Below, piece after piece: positions 13,101-26,625 of a DNA stretch of 64,000 bases. Under the pieces are notes generated by a model. It had not been told where the DNA came from, did no database searches, and saw only the letters and a list, made by a program, of their open reading frames with translations. Numbering within the stretch: position 1 is the first letter of the stretch; the number at the start of each line of letters is the position of its first letter. The position numbers and the translations under genes are program-made. Origin of the DNA: Sphagnum compactum (Eukaryota; Bryophyta; Sphagnopsida; Sphagnales); assembly GCA_965153455.1 (NCBI GenBank), contig OZ234493.1, positions 25,410,213 to 25,474,212 of the forward strand, written 5' to 3'.

Positions 13101-14356
13101 AATGGGTCAATAGCAAAATGGTCACACATGATAATCAGCACAAAATGTATGATATAATTCACATCCATGAAAATCACAAAATCCTGCAGCACCCATTCCC
13201 AGTTTTCAATTGACAAAAAGGGTAGTAGTCTTTCTTTACATGAAGCACAGTCCCAGAATTGCAATTCTTCAGGGGCAAAGCTCTCTGTGCTGGATGATTG
13301 AAATCAGCAAACTCTCCAAGGTTGATGAGTGCCTCACCAAGTATCCCAGCACGTGATGAACCCTGCTTGCATGGACAGAGAGAGAATTATCAGACCAAAC
13401 CCAACATTTGACCAACAGTTGAAAACAAAAGTTTGCAGATGCACAGGGCACCTTGGGGTGTTTTTGTTTTGAGAGTTCACTATGACAGAAGAAGGAGAAA
13501 GAAGAATACCGAAGAAACAACAAGCTTGTAGAATTTTTCTTCGTATTCATTGGTCGTCTGATTCAACTGCAGCCGTGTTGATTCCACAATCGGATCCTGC
13601 CATTGACAATTGCCATTCTTCACCACCGCTCTTGCTGTCTTGGCAACAGCCTTCCGAGTCTCCAAAGACACCACAGATATCACCAGCTTCTCCCAACCTT
13701 GCAATGGCACCTAGTAAAACAACAAGACCCAAAAATCTGCAATCTCAGTCACAACATAACAGTTGACGAAACCATAGCTGATGAAAGACTATCGATTGTG
13801 AGACTGAGAAGATCATGGCCAGAATGTCCCCCAAAATGTACATGATTTTTTATTTTATTTTTGGGCATGTCTGCTTTCAAACTTTAGATCTTGCAATACA
13901 TGTGTGAATTCTTGTGAAACCCTAGATGAACCATGGTTTGGGCCACAATGATGAGATTTGACTGACTCTTCTGCGATGAGTTTGAGGCAGATTCGCATGA
14001 AGAATTAGAGGATCTTTCGGGTCCAAAAAATTCATCTGCCTCAGATTTTGCACACAAGAATTGGAGGATTTTGCACTTCCCAAAATCATCTGTGCATCCA
14101 TCTAGAGCTCTACAGGTGCATTCCTAGTGCAAGCAAACCAGGCTCACTGCTCTAACAGACAGACACATCCCATATGAACATTCTAGAGTGCACAATCTGA
14201 ACCAAAAATAGTCATGCACCCACCAAAGAAGAGAAGCTCAAAGAAAAACTGACTGACAGACACACATACATAACATACCCTTGTTGCATGAAATTTGAGT
14301 TTGAAATCTATGGCTTCCTTTGCCTTCTCTGGCTTCTTCTTCAGTGATTTGAACAT
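7131..14356 (-). CDS. NT-C2 domain, long coiled-coil protein (plant 'myosin heavy chain-related' family)
   Basis: Fourteen exons (minus; high to low): 14356-14279, 13710-13510, 13362-13240, 12742-12705, 12424-12292, 12150-11531, 11373-10744, 10556-10320, 10212-9009, 8839-8600, 8465-8310, 8022-7912, 7659-7517, 7374-7131. They join in phase to 1385 aa. Exons 1-4 encode an N-terminal NT-C2 (EEIG1/EHBP1-type) domain, about residues 1-146: start MFKSLKKKPEK, then FKLKFHAT, 'GWEKLVISVVSLET', 'AGILGEALINL'. A Ser/Pro/Gly linker follows, then coiled coil to near the end. The C-terminus (SLEAELRDMQDRYSSMSLRF, ending 'VVRNL') is the hallmark tail of Arabidopsis At1g63300/At5g41140-like proteins. NT-C2 domains are thought to bind membranes, so a membrane-to-cytoskeleton tether is the likely but unproven role. 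Exon 4 needs a weak GTGCCC donor to keep phase. Exon 9 carries 35-residue repeats. Confidence 0.88.
9235..9780 (-). repeat. 105 bp in-frame tandem repeats coding 35-residue coiled-coil units
   Basis: In exon 9 of the NT-C2 gene, near-identical blocks recur every 105 bp, with equivalent points near 9256, 9361, 9466, 9571 and 9676. Each encodes about 35 residues of the pattern 'LQK...LEESLQRA..QVEQLTG.V...EAKEG'. Thirty-five residues equal exactly five heptads, so expansion keeps the coiled-coil register. The outer units are more diverged than the middle three, as expected for an array growing by unequal exchange. Confidence 0.85.
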
Positions 14357-14990
14357 CTTTCAAAGGCTTGAAGAAATCCCTGACAAATGCTTGATTGCTC
14401 CAAAACTTGCCCTCCTTTCACCACCCTCTTTACTTCCACACCTTCCCCAAATTTCTTCAAACCCTAGATAGTTAGTTCGTCAAATCCTTCTTCATCACAC
14501 CACCACTTTCAAAGCAGCATTCGGGTCTCTGTGAAAAAGACTCACTCCAGATTCTGCTCCAACACTCACCCTTCCACCCACGCACCCACCCACCACCTAG
14601 CGCTTCACTCTTTCTTCCTCCTTTGTTTTTTAAATTCCAACCACAACCCATTTCTGCTCTCCACCTGTATTTTCTGAGTCTTCATCAAATCAAAGTTTTT
14701 CCCAAGAGGGAGGAGGAGGTCATCATCATCATCTTAATCCCCCTAATAAAAACAACAGCAACAACTACAGCTCCTCCACACTTCCCTTCCTTTTCCCCTC
14801 TCTCCCCCCATCATCATCACCATCATCATCATCGTGGAGACAAAACCCAAACAAAACAAAATCCATACATTTTGATGAGGAGGAGAAGCATGATTTGAAC
14901 AAACTAGACTTTACTGACAAGGGCATCAAATCAAAATCATTGATTCTCTGAGAGAGAGAGAGAGAGAGAGACTCAGGCTACAACTACTCT
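14357..14990 (-). promoter_or_regulatory. 5' leader region of the NT-C2 gene, with (CT)n tract
   Basis: Upstream of the start codon at 14356 the minus strand is rich in CT, CAT/ATG and poly-purine microsatellites, including (CT)n at about 14950-14970 on the minus strand, typical of plant 5' UTRs. Similarity to the inverted pseudogene copy ends at about 14943, just before the (CT)n tract. No TATA box was fixed with confidence. The start codon is supported by the conserved MFKS N-terminus shared with the copy at 37881. Confidence 0.4.
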
Positions 14991-15114
14991 ATTGATCAAG
15001 AGTGAACGATTCTTGAGAGAAGAAGAAGAAAGTGAGAAGAAGCAAAAAAAAAAAGTCTGAGAAAAAAGAACCAACAACAACAACAACAACATCATCATCT
15101 TCTTCTTATTCTCT

Positions 15115-15955
15115 AGGTGTTGGTACTTCTAACTCTTGCTCCCCTAATCAAACTTCCTAATTACCAAAAAGGCATGTGTCATCATCCTCATGATAATCAT
15201 GCTCACCTTATTTTTCTTCTTCTTCTTCTTCTTTCTTTACTGGCTCTGCCCTTCTGGGTAGCCTAGAGACTAGATAGTAGAGACATTGTGATGCACACCC
15301 ACAAGGAGGCCAAAGGTTTGGTATACCTACATTCTAGGGTCATGTGGAGTCCACCATAGAAACTTTTGAGGCTTCATTTGAAGGATCCACTAGGGCTTCA
15401 CCATGCCAGGCTAGGCTAGGCTACCCACCATGTGTTTCCAAGTTAGTATGTTGAACATTTATCATCATTATGGATGTCATTCAAAGGACAGATGCATTAT
15501 GTGAGGAGCCTCATGTTGGGTTTGCTTCTAGCTCTTGCTCCCTGCTAATCAAACTTCCTTGTTACTAACAAGGCATGCATCATCAAGATGATCATGATGA
15601 TGTTTTTCTTCTCTCTTGGGTTTTGCTTCTAAGTCTTGCCCCCCAATCAAACTTCATTATTCCCAAAAAAAAATTGCTTGCAACAACAACAACAACACCA
15701 TCATCTTCTTCTTCTTTTTTCTTAGGTTTGCTTCTTCTCTTGCTCCTTAATCAAATTTCCTTGTTACTAGAAAAGCATGTAACATCACCATCTTTTTCTT
15801 TGTTGGGTTTGCTTCTAACTCTTGATCCATTAGGGAACTTTGTTTGATTACCAAAAAGGCAAAAAGCAATAACATCACCTCCATCACCATCATCACCATC
15901 ATCTTCATGTTGTTGGGTGTGCTTGTAATCAAACTTCCTTTATTGGTAATCCCTA
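15115..15955. repeat. Minisatellite, 80-110 bp units with microsatellite cores
   Basis: About five to six diverged units, near 15120, 15525, 15620, 15725, 15805 and 15915, share 'gcttctaactcttgctcc', 'aatcaaacttcc', 'ttaccaaaaaggcat' and then a cat/atc or ctt microsatellite. A stretch at about 15240-15500 interrupts the array. It lies 0.8-1.6 kb upstream of the NT-C2 start codon, in the promoter-proximal zone. The short open frames inside it are repeat by-products. Confidence 0.6.
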
Positions 15956-18900
15956 AAAATTTAATAATAAATAAAATAAAGCCTGCAACAACTACCTAGT
16001 ACCAAACTTTTTATGCTTGGAGTTGGTTTTTTTCTTTCTTTCTTTCTTTATTTATTTTTCTCTTGGACCTACCCATTTTTCCCAAAACATTCCTGGATTC
16101 AAGGAATCTCCAAAATGGCTACATGGAGGGGTTGCAATTCACACACATGTCTGTTTACATCTTTTTCAGGGAAGTCTAAGGGGGACCCAAATTAGGTATG
16201 AGCTTTTTTGAGGGGACCCAAATTAGGGCTTTTTTTAGGGGAGAGGGGCCCAGATTATGAGCTTTTTTTAAGGTCTATTATTACAAGTTGTAAAATCCTT
16301 TGTTGAAAAGTCAGCAACAATTAGAGTGGATTATATTTATGGAAACCCTATTTTTAAGTACTTGTTTAGGCAACATCTTTTGTGAAGGAATGTTGACTTG
16401 AATTTGGAACCAATGTGTCTAGGAACTAGCTGCATTGTCTAGTATGTATTTGGATGATTTTTTTTTGCATTCAAATTACCTCAACCATTCCTTCAACAAT
16501 TATGTTTGAACCTACCATAAAGGGCAATGCAAAGAGAAAAGTACAATGTAATCTTCATCATCAACCAACAACATCATTCCTATGTGGTGGGAAACTTGTG
16601 TTACTTATAAGATTAGTATTTGTTGAGCATTGGGTTGTTTAGGGTTGTCATCAAGGTGGGGGGTCAAAGTGCAACTCATATTCATGTCATTCATGATGGG
16701 CTCTTATTATTGTTCCAAAGCTTTAAAAATAGGCTTCATTTCCATTCAATTATATTGCATACATAGCCTATTGTTGGACTCTTGTTGGACATTTACCACA
16801 CACCACCTACTCTACATACTCTTGGTGAACCCAAAAGAAGGAGCTCTTACAAATTGCTTATAGCTATCTCCAAAAGATGTCTCTAACTACAACTAAGTCT
16901 CTATTGTAGAGAAAACACATTCTTCCATGTAAATATCATGTGACTTATTCAATGGCTTTTAAAAGTTGAGGTCAATGGATGTGGGAACCCTTTGTGGCCT
17001 CTACCCATAAGCAAGAGACTAAACATTGGTGTAGGATTTGGGCATAAAATTTGGCTCTAACCTTTACTCAATGTGTAACTAACATATGGAGTATTATGTG
17101 TGCATATGATGCATGGGCAATGGGCATGTTCCATAAAAATGCATGCATATGAATGACAAGTTTTAGATCCAATAAGGGGAAGTACTTAGTTTTAAGTCTG
17201 AACTCATGTTGGGATGTTCCTCGGTTTGGAGTGTTAAACTTAAAAGGTTTAAATTTTTGTCACATGGACTTAAATTGGGACCCTTTTAGTGGAATTGGCA
17301 CAAAGAACTAAATTGTAGAATTAATTTTTTTTTTGTTAGAACTAAAACCAAAATCAAAACTTTGCAAAAAAAAAACTTGAACACAAGTTTAATTTCTTTA
17401 GGTAAACAAGCCAAAACTTTGGTAAAAATTTACATAATTACATTGAACTATATAAATAATTAATCAAATTTTTTTTAGTTGTAAAACTTTGTGTCTATAT
17501 AATCCTCAATTTTAATTTGTTGTAAATATCTATATACAATTTTCAACCTTTGAAAGTGTGTAGCACATACATACATATATCCAGACCTGATTTTCAAATT
17601 AAGCTTAAAAATTCTTGAATTTGAAAAAAAGATTTCCAAAATAAAAAATTACAAAATTTAAAATTTTGAAGAACCAAGCTCAAACCCACACCAAAAAACA
17701 CTTACCCCACATAATAATCATAATAATAATAATAATAAAATAAATCAATGTCAAAACCACGACCATAGGTTCTATCAAAACGAAGAACCAGCCAACACGG
17801 GTTTCAACTTTGAGCCTCCCATAGAGGGCGGAGTCACTACACAATGAGCTGCTAAAGGCCCTTGCCCAAGGTTGAATTTGAAGGAAGGAAAAAAGGAAGG
17901 CATCTTTAGTGCAATTGTGTTTGCTCTATTTGACATTTTTAATGGCCAATTGACAAAATTTTGTAGTAGATTCAATCATGAACTACACAATATATAATGA
18001 GAGATTCAATTATTGGATCTCCATGTTGGCCTATGTAAGAATGGCATGAGTGTGCTAGGTCTTTCAATTCAAATCCACCTTCCAATATATTGATCAATCC
18101 AAAAATAATAATTGGTCTCAAGTGCAATGGTCCATAAGATGAATATCTATGATTAATTTTTGGAATGAGATAGTTGGGTTTTTTAATCACTTCACATGGT
18201 GCCCACCCAAGAATTTCAAGGATAAATAAAACCATAGTCATAGTTTCACGTAATAGTAGAGCCTATTTTGATGGTCCAAAGAGGCATAGGGACCAAAGAC
18301 CTCTTTGTGAAGCTTTAAACTCAACTACTTTGGATTGTCAAACATGGTGGTCATTCAAGGATTCATATATACCATACCCACCGCACATGTTAACATGACA
18401 CCCAATGTTGAAATGATTTAAAAGATCAAAAGAAATGCAATTTGGCAAACTTGAAGGTCAAATTCACACATCATTTGTTTTTGTTTTCCAAATGTCATGG
18501 AATTAGTTAATGACTTGTGTCCGTGGGAGAGTGAAAAAAGAAGGAGATTTTTTAAAAAATTTAATGGGAGAAAAATAATTTTATTTTTCACAATTACATC
18601 AATACATTTTATATTGAGGGTTACATTTTGAGTTTGAATATTGTTATACAATCATCTTCTATTTGTAAGATTGTTTTTTGCTACGATTTGTAAAGGTTGT
18701 TCACTTTTCCTCTTTTTTTTGTGAAAATAATGGAAATATATGTTGATTAGCAAAAGCCTTTAGTTAGCATATTAAATTTTCTATATGTCTTTTGAAACTT
18801 ATTAAAATGCTTACATGATGCAGTTTTAGTTTTGTAATTTAATTATGTGATTCTACACATATGTTGGTCATTTTAGCAACTAATTGTTTTACCTTGTAAA

Positions 18901-21160
18901 ATTGACAAGGTTTGGCACCCAATGAAAATCTCTTAGCAATCTTACTTGCTCTTATTTATATGGAAGGACCATTATAACATTCATTTAGCCTACTACAATT
19001 GCCATTGTGTTTTAGATCTATACCCTAGATACCCAAAGGACAATCACCAATGGCCCCTCATCAAGGCACAATGGTGACTAGTTAAAGCTTAAACTTAAGG
19101 CCCTAGAGTGGCCTAGTAAGCAATTAAATAGTATATATTTTGCCACCTACTACTTCATTCATTCATTATGTTTTGCCAAAAAAAATTGCTTGAAAAAACA
19201 TGTAAATATAAATGGGAATTATTATATTGAAGATTCTTCACATTCTTCAAGGGTTGGACCCCACATCACATCATGGGGTGTCTTCTTACAATTTATGTCG
19301 GGTTGTTAATTTTTTGTGATTTTTCTCTCGTTGTTGTTGGTTGCACGTATTGCAACTTTCGTGTTCATAGTTTGTGGAAAGGTTGAGTAATGCAAAAGAC
19401 CTTGAACTTCATCTCGTTCTCAAACACATAACAAAATGGTGGGGGGGCTTTAATTGTGTCACAATAAATAGTCAAATTTCAAGATTATTTTGGAACAAGA
19501 AAGGTTATTAATGTTGCGGATTAAACCCTAATTGGGACTTGATAACCCTAATTAACCCTAATTACACATTGATATGAATGATGAGCAAAAACTCTATTGT
19601 ACTCTCTCCATTGTGCTCTTATAAAAGACATTTCAAGAAGAAAATTTGGAGTTTGGAAACCATGTGAAATGAGCAACTCATATGGGTACTTCCTTTGTTT
19701 TAGGCACTAATCAATTAGTTTTTGGAATTATTGAAAATTCTGAAAAATATTTCGATGCCATGCTAAAAATCTGGAAGAAACTCTCAACCACACTAGCTTC
19801 ATTTTTTTAGTATCATGTCAAATTGTAAAATATTATTATTTTAATTGCCAAATGTAAATGGCAAAGTTATTATTATTATTATTATTATTATTATAGGCTA
19901 GGTACTAGGTATATCCCATATTTTCTCCTCATCCTTGGTATTTATTTTTTTTGCCTTTTCCACAAAACAAGCCAAGCACACACTGCTTGTCCCAAACCCT
20001 AAAAACCCGAACAAATGCCCCGGTACTAATTGGCAACTTTGACCCTACTAATTGGATTATTTGTAGAAATTTTGGAAATTTTCAAAAAATTAATATTTTT
20101 TCACACAAAAATAAATAAAAATTAGTGAAGGAAATTAAAGATTCCCACCCTACACAGGGAATCTTCTTTAGGGAATATTCTTTTTGGACATGGAATCTTC
20201 AAATTTACTAATTATTTATTTATGTGAAGCTGGCCTCTGTACTAGGGTATGCAATATATTAAGTGATGATTTTGAGTGTGGCATGTGAGAAGAACCAGTT
20301 CTGACTCCTGACTTCCACCCAACAACTTCCATCAGCTTTTCTTCACAAATAATATTCAAAAACTAAAAAATAATAATAAATAATTTTTTAAAAAAATAAA
20401 AAAAACAGGTAGTTTACAAAGATTTTTGCATTAGAAGTTAACCTGGAAAATTATATTATTAAAGGCAATTAATCCCAAGAGGAAGTGAAAGTACAAAAGA
20501 AGAGGGACCTAAGTCGACGTATAAAGCATTGTATAAGAACTTATATACGATATTCATAACATGTTCCCTTTGTCGATTAGAATGATTTTGAGATGGATGT
20601 ATAAGTGTGTATTATGAAACCAACAACGCACCTCGTTGCGATAGTTGTGAGGAAAGGATGAGATGTGAAAAACATCCAAAAGCAATAAGCATTGTGTCGC
20701 ACTCGGGCCTTGCCCATTTACATTTTAAAAGTATCTTAAGGCAAATAGAAGACTTATTATGGATATTTAAATATTTCACAATGCAAAAGTACAATCTTCC
20801 CAAAAAAAATAAAAAAATCCTCTAAAAGAAACCAAAATCCTTCGAGATATCAACACTCTATAACTAATCTCAAGTTTCAACACAAGCCAAAATATCATCT
20901 TTCAAAAATGCTCGAATGAAAATAGGTTTACTACGTAGGGGCAAAATCCCCGAAGCTACTCTACTCTATAATGAATCTAAACACAATATCCTTGCCTACC
21001 AAGGCAAGGCCGATAAATTCATGTATAGGGCTCAAACACTCTTAACTATCAAGTCCACTTTCCCACCTAAGAATGCACCAAGCCTCATAAGGTGAACTGC
21101 TATTCCATTAGATGGTAACGGGTTATGCCAAGGCGTCTTTCAGAGTGTAATTGGTTTTTC
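15956..21160. other. AT-rich intergenic DNA, no gene seen
   Basis: Long stretches of AT-rich single-copy-looking sequence with short A/T runs and an (ATT)n tract near 19868-19893. No splice-joined protein, tRNA cloverleaf or transposase motif could be recognised. Open frames here are below 100 codons and have no family features. Confidence 0.5.
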
Positions 21161-21241
21161 CTCCATCGTTGATTCACATCTCAATCATGTTCTCCATCGT
21201 TGATTCACATCTCAATCATGTTCTCCATCATTGATTCACAT
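21161..21241. repeat. 31 bp tandem repeat, 2.6 copies
   Basis: The unit beginning 'ctccatcgttgattcacat' occurs at 21161-21191, 21192-21222 and partially at 21223-21241 with one change. No function is apparent. Confidence 0.85.
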
Positions 21242-21695
21242 TACAAGTGAAATTGATGACACCAAAAGTTTCATCTAGTTCAAAGGCTTGCAAGAATGTG
21301 TGAATAGGACACACCCAAACGGGGTTTTTACATACTATGGAATGGGGTTTGTGAGTGAATGGATGAGTGGACTTGCAATGCATATCAAATTGAGATAAAG
21401 AATGGGTCAAAGTTGGAGAGCACAATAATTTCACACAAATTGGGTTGCCAAGTCTTTTAGATTTGTGTTTTCCAATAAGAATATAAGACCTGATGATGGT
21501 TGTTTTATTATGGGAAATCCACTTTTGAGTACCACCTATAAGAAGGGTGAGGAACCAACCCATTCATTTTGGAAATGAAATTAGGTTTTCTTGTGTTCTT
21601 GGGAGGGGTGCAATTATGTTGATATCCAAAAATATCATGTACCTACACCACCACTAAAGTTTGACATACCAAGTTCCAACCCATCATTCAAGTAG

Positions 21696-21716
21696 TAAAC
21701 CCTAAACCCTAAACCC
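21696..21716 (+). repeat. Interstitial telomere-type repeat (CCCTAAA)3
   Basis: Three tandem units of the plant telomere heptamer CCCTAAA. A second cluster, interrupted by one extra A, lies at 22014-22038. Such short internal tracts in plants can be promoter telo-boxes or scars of break repair; no gene adjoins these. Confidence 0.8.
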
Positions 21717-22013
21717 AACCCAAAAGTCAATCTTATGGTTATCAATAAAAAGCCCTTTGATGAGTTATCAATTAAACAACATTTTTGACCTTTTCCCACC
21801 CATCAGCTAAGTTTCTTCACTCAAGTTATGTTAATGGCCATTGGCCAAGACCTAGCCTAGATCAGGGCCAATCGCCCGTTGCGGCGAGTGAGTGGCCATT
21901 ACCACAATGGCCATTACCTAATACATAAAAAATGCCACATCAGCCAACTTTTTTTCAAAAAGCTCAACTATGTGTCACCATGTCACAAAAGTGTTACCCA
22001 TGTCATATGGCAC

Positions 22014-22038
22014 CCTAAAACCCTAAACCCTAAACCCT
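22014..22038 (+). repeat. Interstitial telomere-type repeat, second cluster
   Basis: Three to four CCCTAAA-type units in the same orientation as the cluster 300 bp upstream. A single unit pair also occurs near 5050. Confidence 0.75.
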
Positions 22039-24580
22039 GAAATTCCCCCTTCCCCATTTAAAATTGGTACTAGTGTGTGTGTGGCCTGTGCTCTCAGCCT
22101 CTCAAGTAGTGTGAACTCTAAAAAAAATTTAGTTATTTTTGTTGAAATTTGCTTGAATTTTTAATGACAATAAAAATTTATGAAATCGCCTAGTGACTCT
22201 CAATTTCCCTTGCATTTTTAGTTTTTTATTTTATTAAATTGTCATTGATAAAATTATTCAATCGTGAAATAACTCTCGCAACCACAATTTCAGAAATAAC
22301 TATTTCATTTTCAAGTCTAACTATTTCTCTTTTTTTCTTTCATAAATTATTTTTCTTTCTTACTAACTTTCTTAATAACTATTTCTCACTTTTCTTAATA
22401 ACTAACTCCATTATATAAGTATCTCACTCTTTTTCCCTATACGTCACCATGGATGTGGAAAAATAAATAAAAAATTAACGTGTTTTCATGTCTATGAAAT
22501 GTATATTAATTTAAATTTAACATTGACATAAATAATGATGAATTATTGAAAATCATTTTTAAAAATAAATAATAATAATTGATCGTCATTGGTAATGCAC
22601 AGCAACCGTGAAGCTCAAAAATAGTTAAGTAAGACATAATGGTTGAATGGAAAGATCGGTGTTGGGTGGGAATATTTGAGTTTTTTATATAACCGTCGGT
22701 TATGGGTTTTTGAAAGAAATCGATTCAAGGGATCGCCGGCCATGTTTTTTAAAGGCTTGTGGGCCAGGTATGAGCCGGGTATCAGGGTTTGGTTGTTTGT
22801 GAACCCACCCAGCTCTATGTCTTTGTTCTTCAATGAAACCCGCTCAAATAACCTCCGGGTATTTGGCCCAATGCTGGACGGGTATTTGACTTTTGAAGTT
22901 AAAAACCCAAGTCTGGGCATCTGAACCGTGAAGTTAGAAACCAGACAAGAACCACCCTTTTCAGGCCGTAAGTTAAAGAACCGCCTAGTTTGAGGTGTGA
23001 AAACTAGTTTTGGGCAGGTGTGAAATGGGGGTAGGTTTTTGAGATTTTGAGGATTTTCCAACTCGTAAGGTGTATTCACACTTGGTGTTAATGACTCTAG
23101 TATTAAGTCCCCTAAAACCAAGGTAGTCGTTTAGAACCTAAACCCATTTACCATGAAAATTTTATGTTAAGTTAACATTCACTTAATGTTAAATAATCAC
23201 TCATTTAACATTGTGGGTGCCACCTAAGATGCCACCTAGATTTTCAATTATCACTGACTTAACATTAGGTGTGAATGCATTTATATATATAGATACATGT
23301 ATATATATATATATATATATGGTTTGATAGGTATTGTGGGTTTGGTGCAAAATTTAATACCCGTTCAATGCTTGTAAAGATTAGGTACTTACAAGTGTTG
23401 GTAGGATCAGGTCCAAGTTATAGGTTAGGCTCTACGATCTCTTAATTGGATTTTCAAAATTTAATTGGAACCTCATTGAAATTTAACTTTTTTCAAAATT
23501 GAATTAGAACGTAAACCATGAGTGTTGCTTTGTTATATGTTTTAAACTAGTTTAAGTTCTTTATGTTCTTTATGTAGATATATACAACTTTATGAAAATT
23601 TTATAAGATTGGCCTTACATTTTAAGCAAGTTATTGCATTTCATTATATGTATATACTTGATATAACATAATCTTTATTTTGGACTATGTATACTAAGGT
23701 TCATTCATATTTATAAATAATGTTGAAGTTAAAAGAAAAGTTACATATCACTATTCAAACTTACTAGAATCAATATGTACATAGATGACCTTGCTAATGA
23801 CATGGCAACATTATCACTACATGTTAGGAAATGAAAAAAATGACTAAAGATAGTGGATAGTTAAAATGGGATAACTGACGATTAAGATATTTAAAAAGAA
23901 TAGACAAAATAAAATTAACCAACCTAGTCGAAAACAAAATAAATAATGATTATCTTAATTGGTTACCTACTGAATTAGATATCGAAGAAATTATAATGAA
24001 AAACACATTCAAAAACAACAAGAATTCACAAGATGCATGAAGACAAATGGAATTGCATGAATGGTGATTACAAGAGGATTTATGATTACCACAAAAGCAT
24101 TGGCCATGACACATCTTATTAGGACTTGACCATGGAAGAATGAAAAAAATTATATTTGCCAAAACAATATAATAAGGATTGTTATAATGCATATGAAGGA
24201 CTTACATATGAATATGCACCAAGAGATGGTGTTTACATACAATGGAACAAAGAATAGGAAATTTTTTTAATAAAATTAATCGTTCTTTCATGTAAAAGAT
24301 ATTTGAAGAAAATGTTTTTGAAGATAGTTATAATGCTTAACAGTTTAACCTATGCATCAATCATGGAACAAATATATAAAAAGTGATCAATATGAATGAT
24401 TTTTCATAGTATTCCGGACCCAATAATCCTCAATGTCTTGCAACCATCAACCTTCATGATTTTTCAAATTTCACAACACCTATGAAAAGTAGCAAACATC
24501 CAACACTAACCCTATTAATAACCTTGTTATGGGGATTCAATATGTAATATAATATAAGATGATAAACTTTTGTGAGGAAT
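22039..24580. other. AT-rich intergenic DNA with a (TA)n microsatellite
   Basis: No gene recognised. The 168-codon minus-strand open frame at 22615-23121 has no recognised motif and lies in a region of repeated 'ccgggtatt/aacccac' phrases, so it is not called. A (TA)n tract is at about 23299-23320. Sequence around 23150-23270 repeats 'ttaacattcacttaat'-like phrases in both orientations. Confidence 0.4.
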
Positions 24581-24584
24581 CATT

Positions 24585-26625
24585 TCTTTGAAAACCTTAA
24601 CCATTTAATCGTTGAGGACTTTTGAATGGTCAAAATTTGAACATATTTTTACAAGTCTATATGAGTTGCAATTTTTGTTTGTTTTTCAATTTTTTTGCCC
24701 AAAACATATTTTTTGAAAGTTTTACATGGGGCATTATTCATATGGACTTTGTAGGTTTTCCTTTTAGGATTTCTAAATTAAAAATGACATCAATTACATT
24801 AAATATAAGTTTTATCATAGATTTGGAAAGGTTTTTAAATGATTGAACATATATTATTTGAAAATTAAAATAATAACATTTTAAAAATAATAACCATGTC
24901 CATTTGAATCATTAAAAAAAATCTTGTATGGACTCATAGGGAGTGTAATTTCTACCTATATTGACCCATTGTACCATGCATCAACCCTTATAGGAAAAGT
25001 AACCAATAGCAAACACACCTTTGGGCTTTTATATGTGTATTTGTGTGCACAACATGGCCACACAAATCTTTATAATTCCTTATCCTTAACCATTATATTT
25101 AATTTCTAAACACCTCATTAACAGTGAAAATGAATTCCTGTAGGACCATGTTGAGCAAAAGATCTATTAATTACAAACATATTGTTGAATTGAAAATAAT
25201 CAACTCCATATGTAAGTTTGTAGAATGAAATTGCAATTATGATGCCAACAATAATAACAAATCAGTATTTTTTGTCATTTTTTCAATCGAAGGTATCAAC
25301 TTTTCCATCAATTGCACAACATTTTTGGTCATTCAAAAATGTTCAATCCATCTTTGATTATCATGTTGCATCATGAGAAAATTTGAATACCACATAATTT
25401 TTTTAATTTCATTTAATCATTAAGGTGAATGCACGGTACAGTGGCTCAAAAATTACAAAAAATACATTCTCTGTAAGTCCATATAAGATTATTTTAAATG
25501 ATTCAAATGGACATGGTTCTTACTTTAAAATATTAGTATTTTAATATTTGATAATACATGTTCATTCACTTACAAACCTTCCCAAATCTATGTGAAAATT
25601 AGTGTTTAATGTAGTTGATGTCATTTTTTGATTTGGAAGTCTTAAAAGAAAAACCCATAAAATCCAAAGGAATAATGCCCCATCTAAAACTTTCCCAAAA
25701 AATGATTTTGGGTGCAAATGGGATATAATGGAGAAATAGGATTATTGGAAAAAAGGACTACATATCTTTTTTGCCAAATTTTTTTTCTTCATATGAATGA
25801 ATTTTGGAACAATTTTTTTTGCAACTTATTATCATAAACGCTTATAGTTGTCCAAGTTCATGACATGTTTTTTTCTTCATCATTTCTGATTAAGTATGAA
25901 TTTTTGAAAGTGTTTTGATTCCTTGTAAATTTAGTGTTTTGTCTTTAAAGATGATAATAATTTCAAATCATAACCATTTATTTTTTTTCATTTTTGTGTT
26001 TTCTTGTATGGTAAACTACAACTTTTCTTAACACATCATGTACATTTTACCCCATTTATGTGTGTCAAAGATCTTTTGAAGTTCTAAAACTTAGGATCAA
26101 TTTTGGAAAGTTATTTGAATTTTTAAAGTTTTACAATTCCACATAGCTTAGGGTACGAGTGTTTTTTTAATGTGATTAATAGGTATTTATCTTCTTAATT
26201 TTTATCCCATCAAATGTGATTTATTATATGAGTCTTTTTTATTGTCCTTTGCAAAATTGACTCATGTCCGACGCGTTCATGTTCACATTTAAAAGTCCTA
26301 AATCAAAACTTAAAACTTGAAATTTCATCAAATGGATTTTTGGTTTAAATTCCTTAATATTCATATGAATGGAAAAACAATAACTTGCCATGATTAACAT
26401 GGCTTTAAATGGCAAACATAAATCTTCATTAAATTTTGATTTTTTTCTTTGTGGTCTGATTTTTTTTTGGCTTGTTGGATTGATACAATGCCCTTTTAGG
26501 ACAAAAAATTTGAAAAACACATAAAAATTGCAACTCATATGGACTTATGAAAATATGGTCAAATTTTAACAAGTCAAATTTTTTTACTACTAAACGGTTA
26601 AGGTTTTCAAATATAAGACTTTTCA
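24585..26625. repeat. Fold-back structure: paired inverted segments
   Basis: Segment 24585-24720 (phrases 'aaccttaaccattt', 'tatgagttgcaatttttg') is matched in reverse complement by 26470-26620. Segment 24730-24960 ('ttacatggggcattattc', 'gacatcaattacat') is matched in reverse complement by about 25440-25720. The pairs are not strictly nested by distance, suggesting an old inverted-repeat transposon or a rearranged fold-back element. No transposase is visible inside. Confidence 0.55.

Noticed and set aside
22615-23121. 168-codon open frame on the minus strand
   Set aside because: No recognised motif. It lies in repeated 'ccgggtatt' phrases and the opposite strand is also open; chance frame in repeat DNA is more likely.
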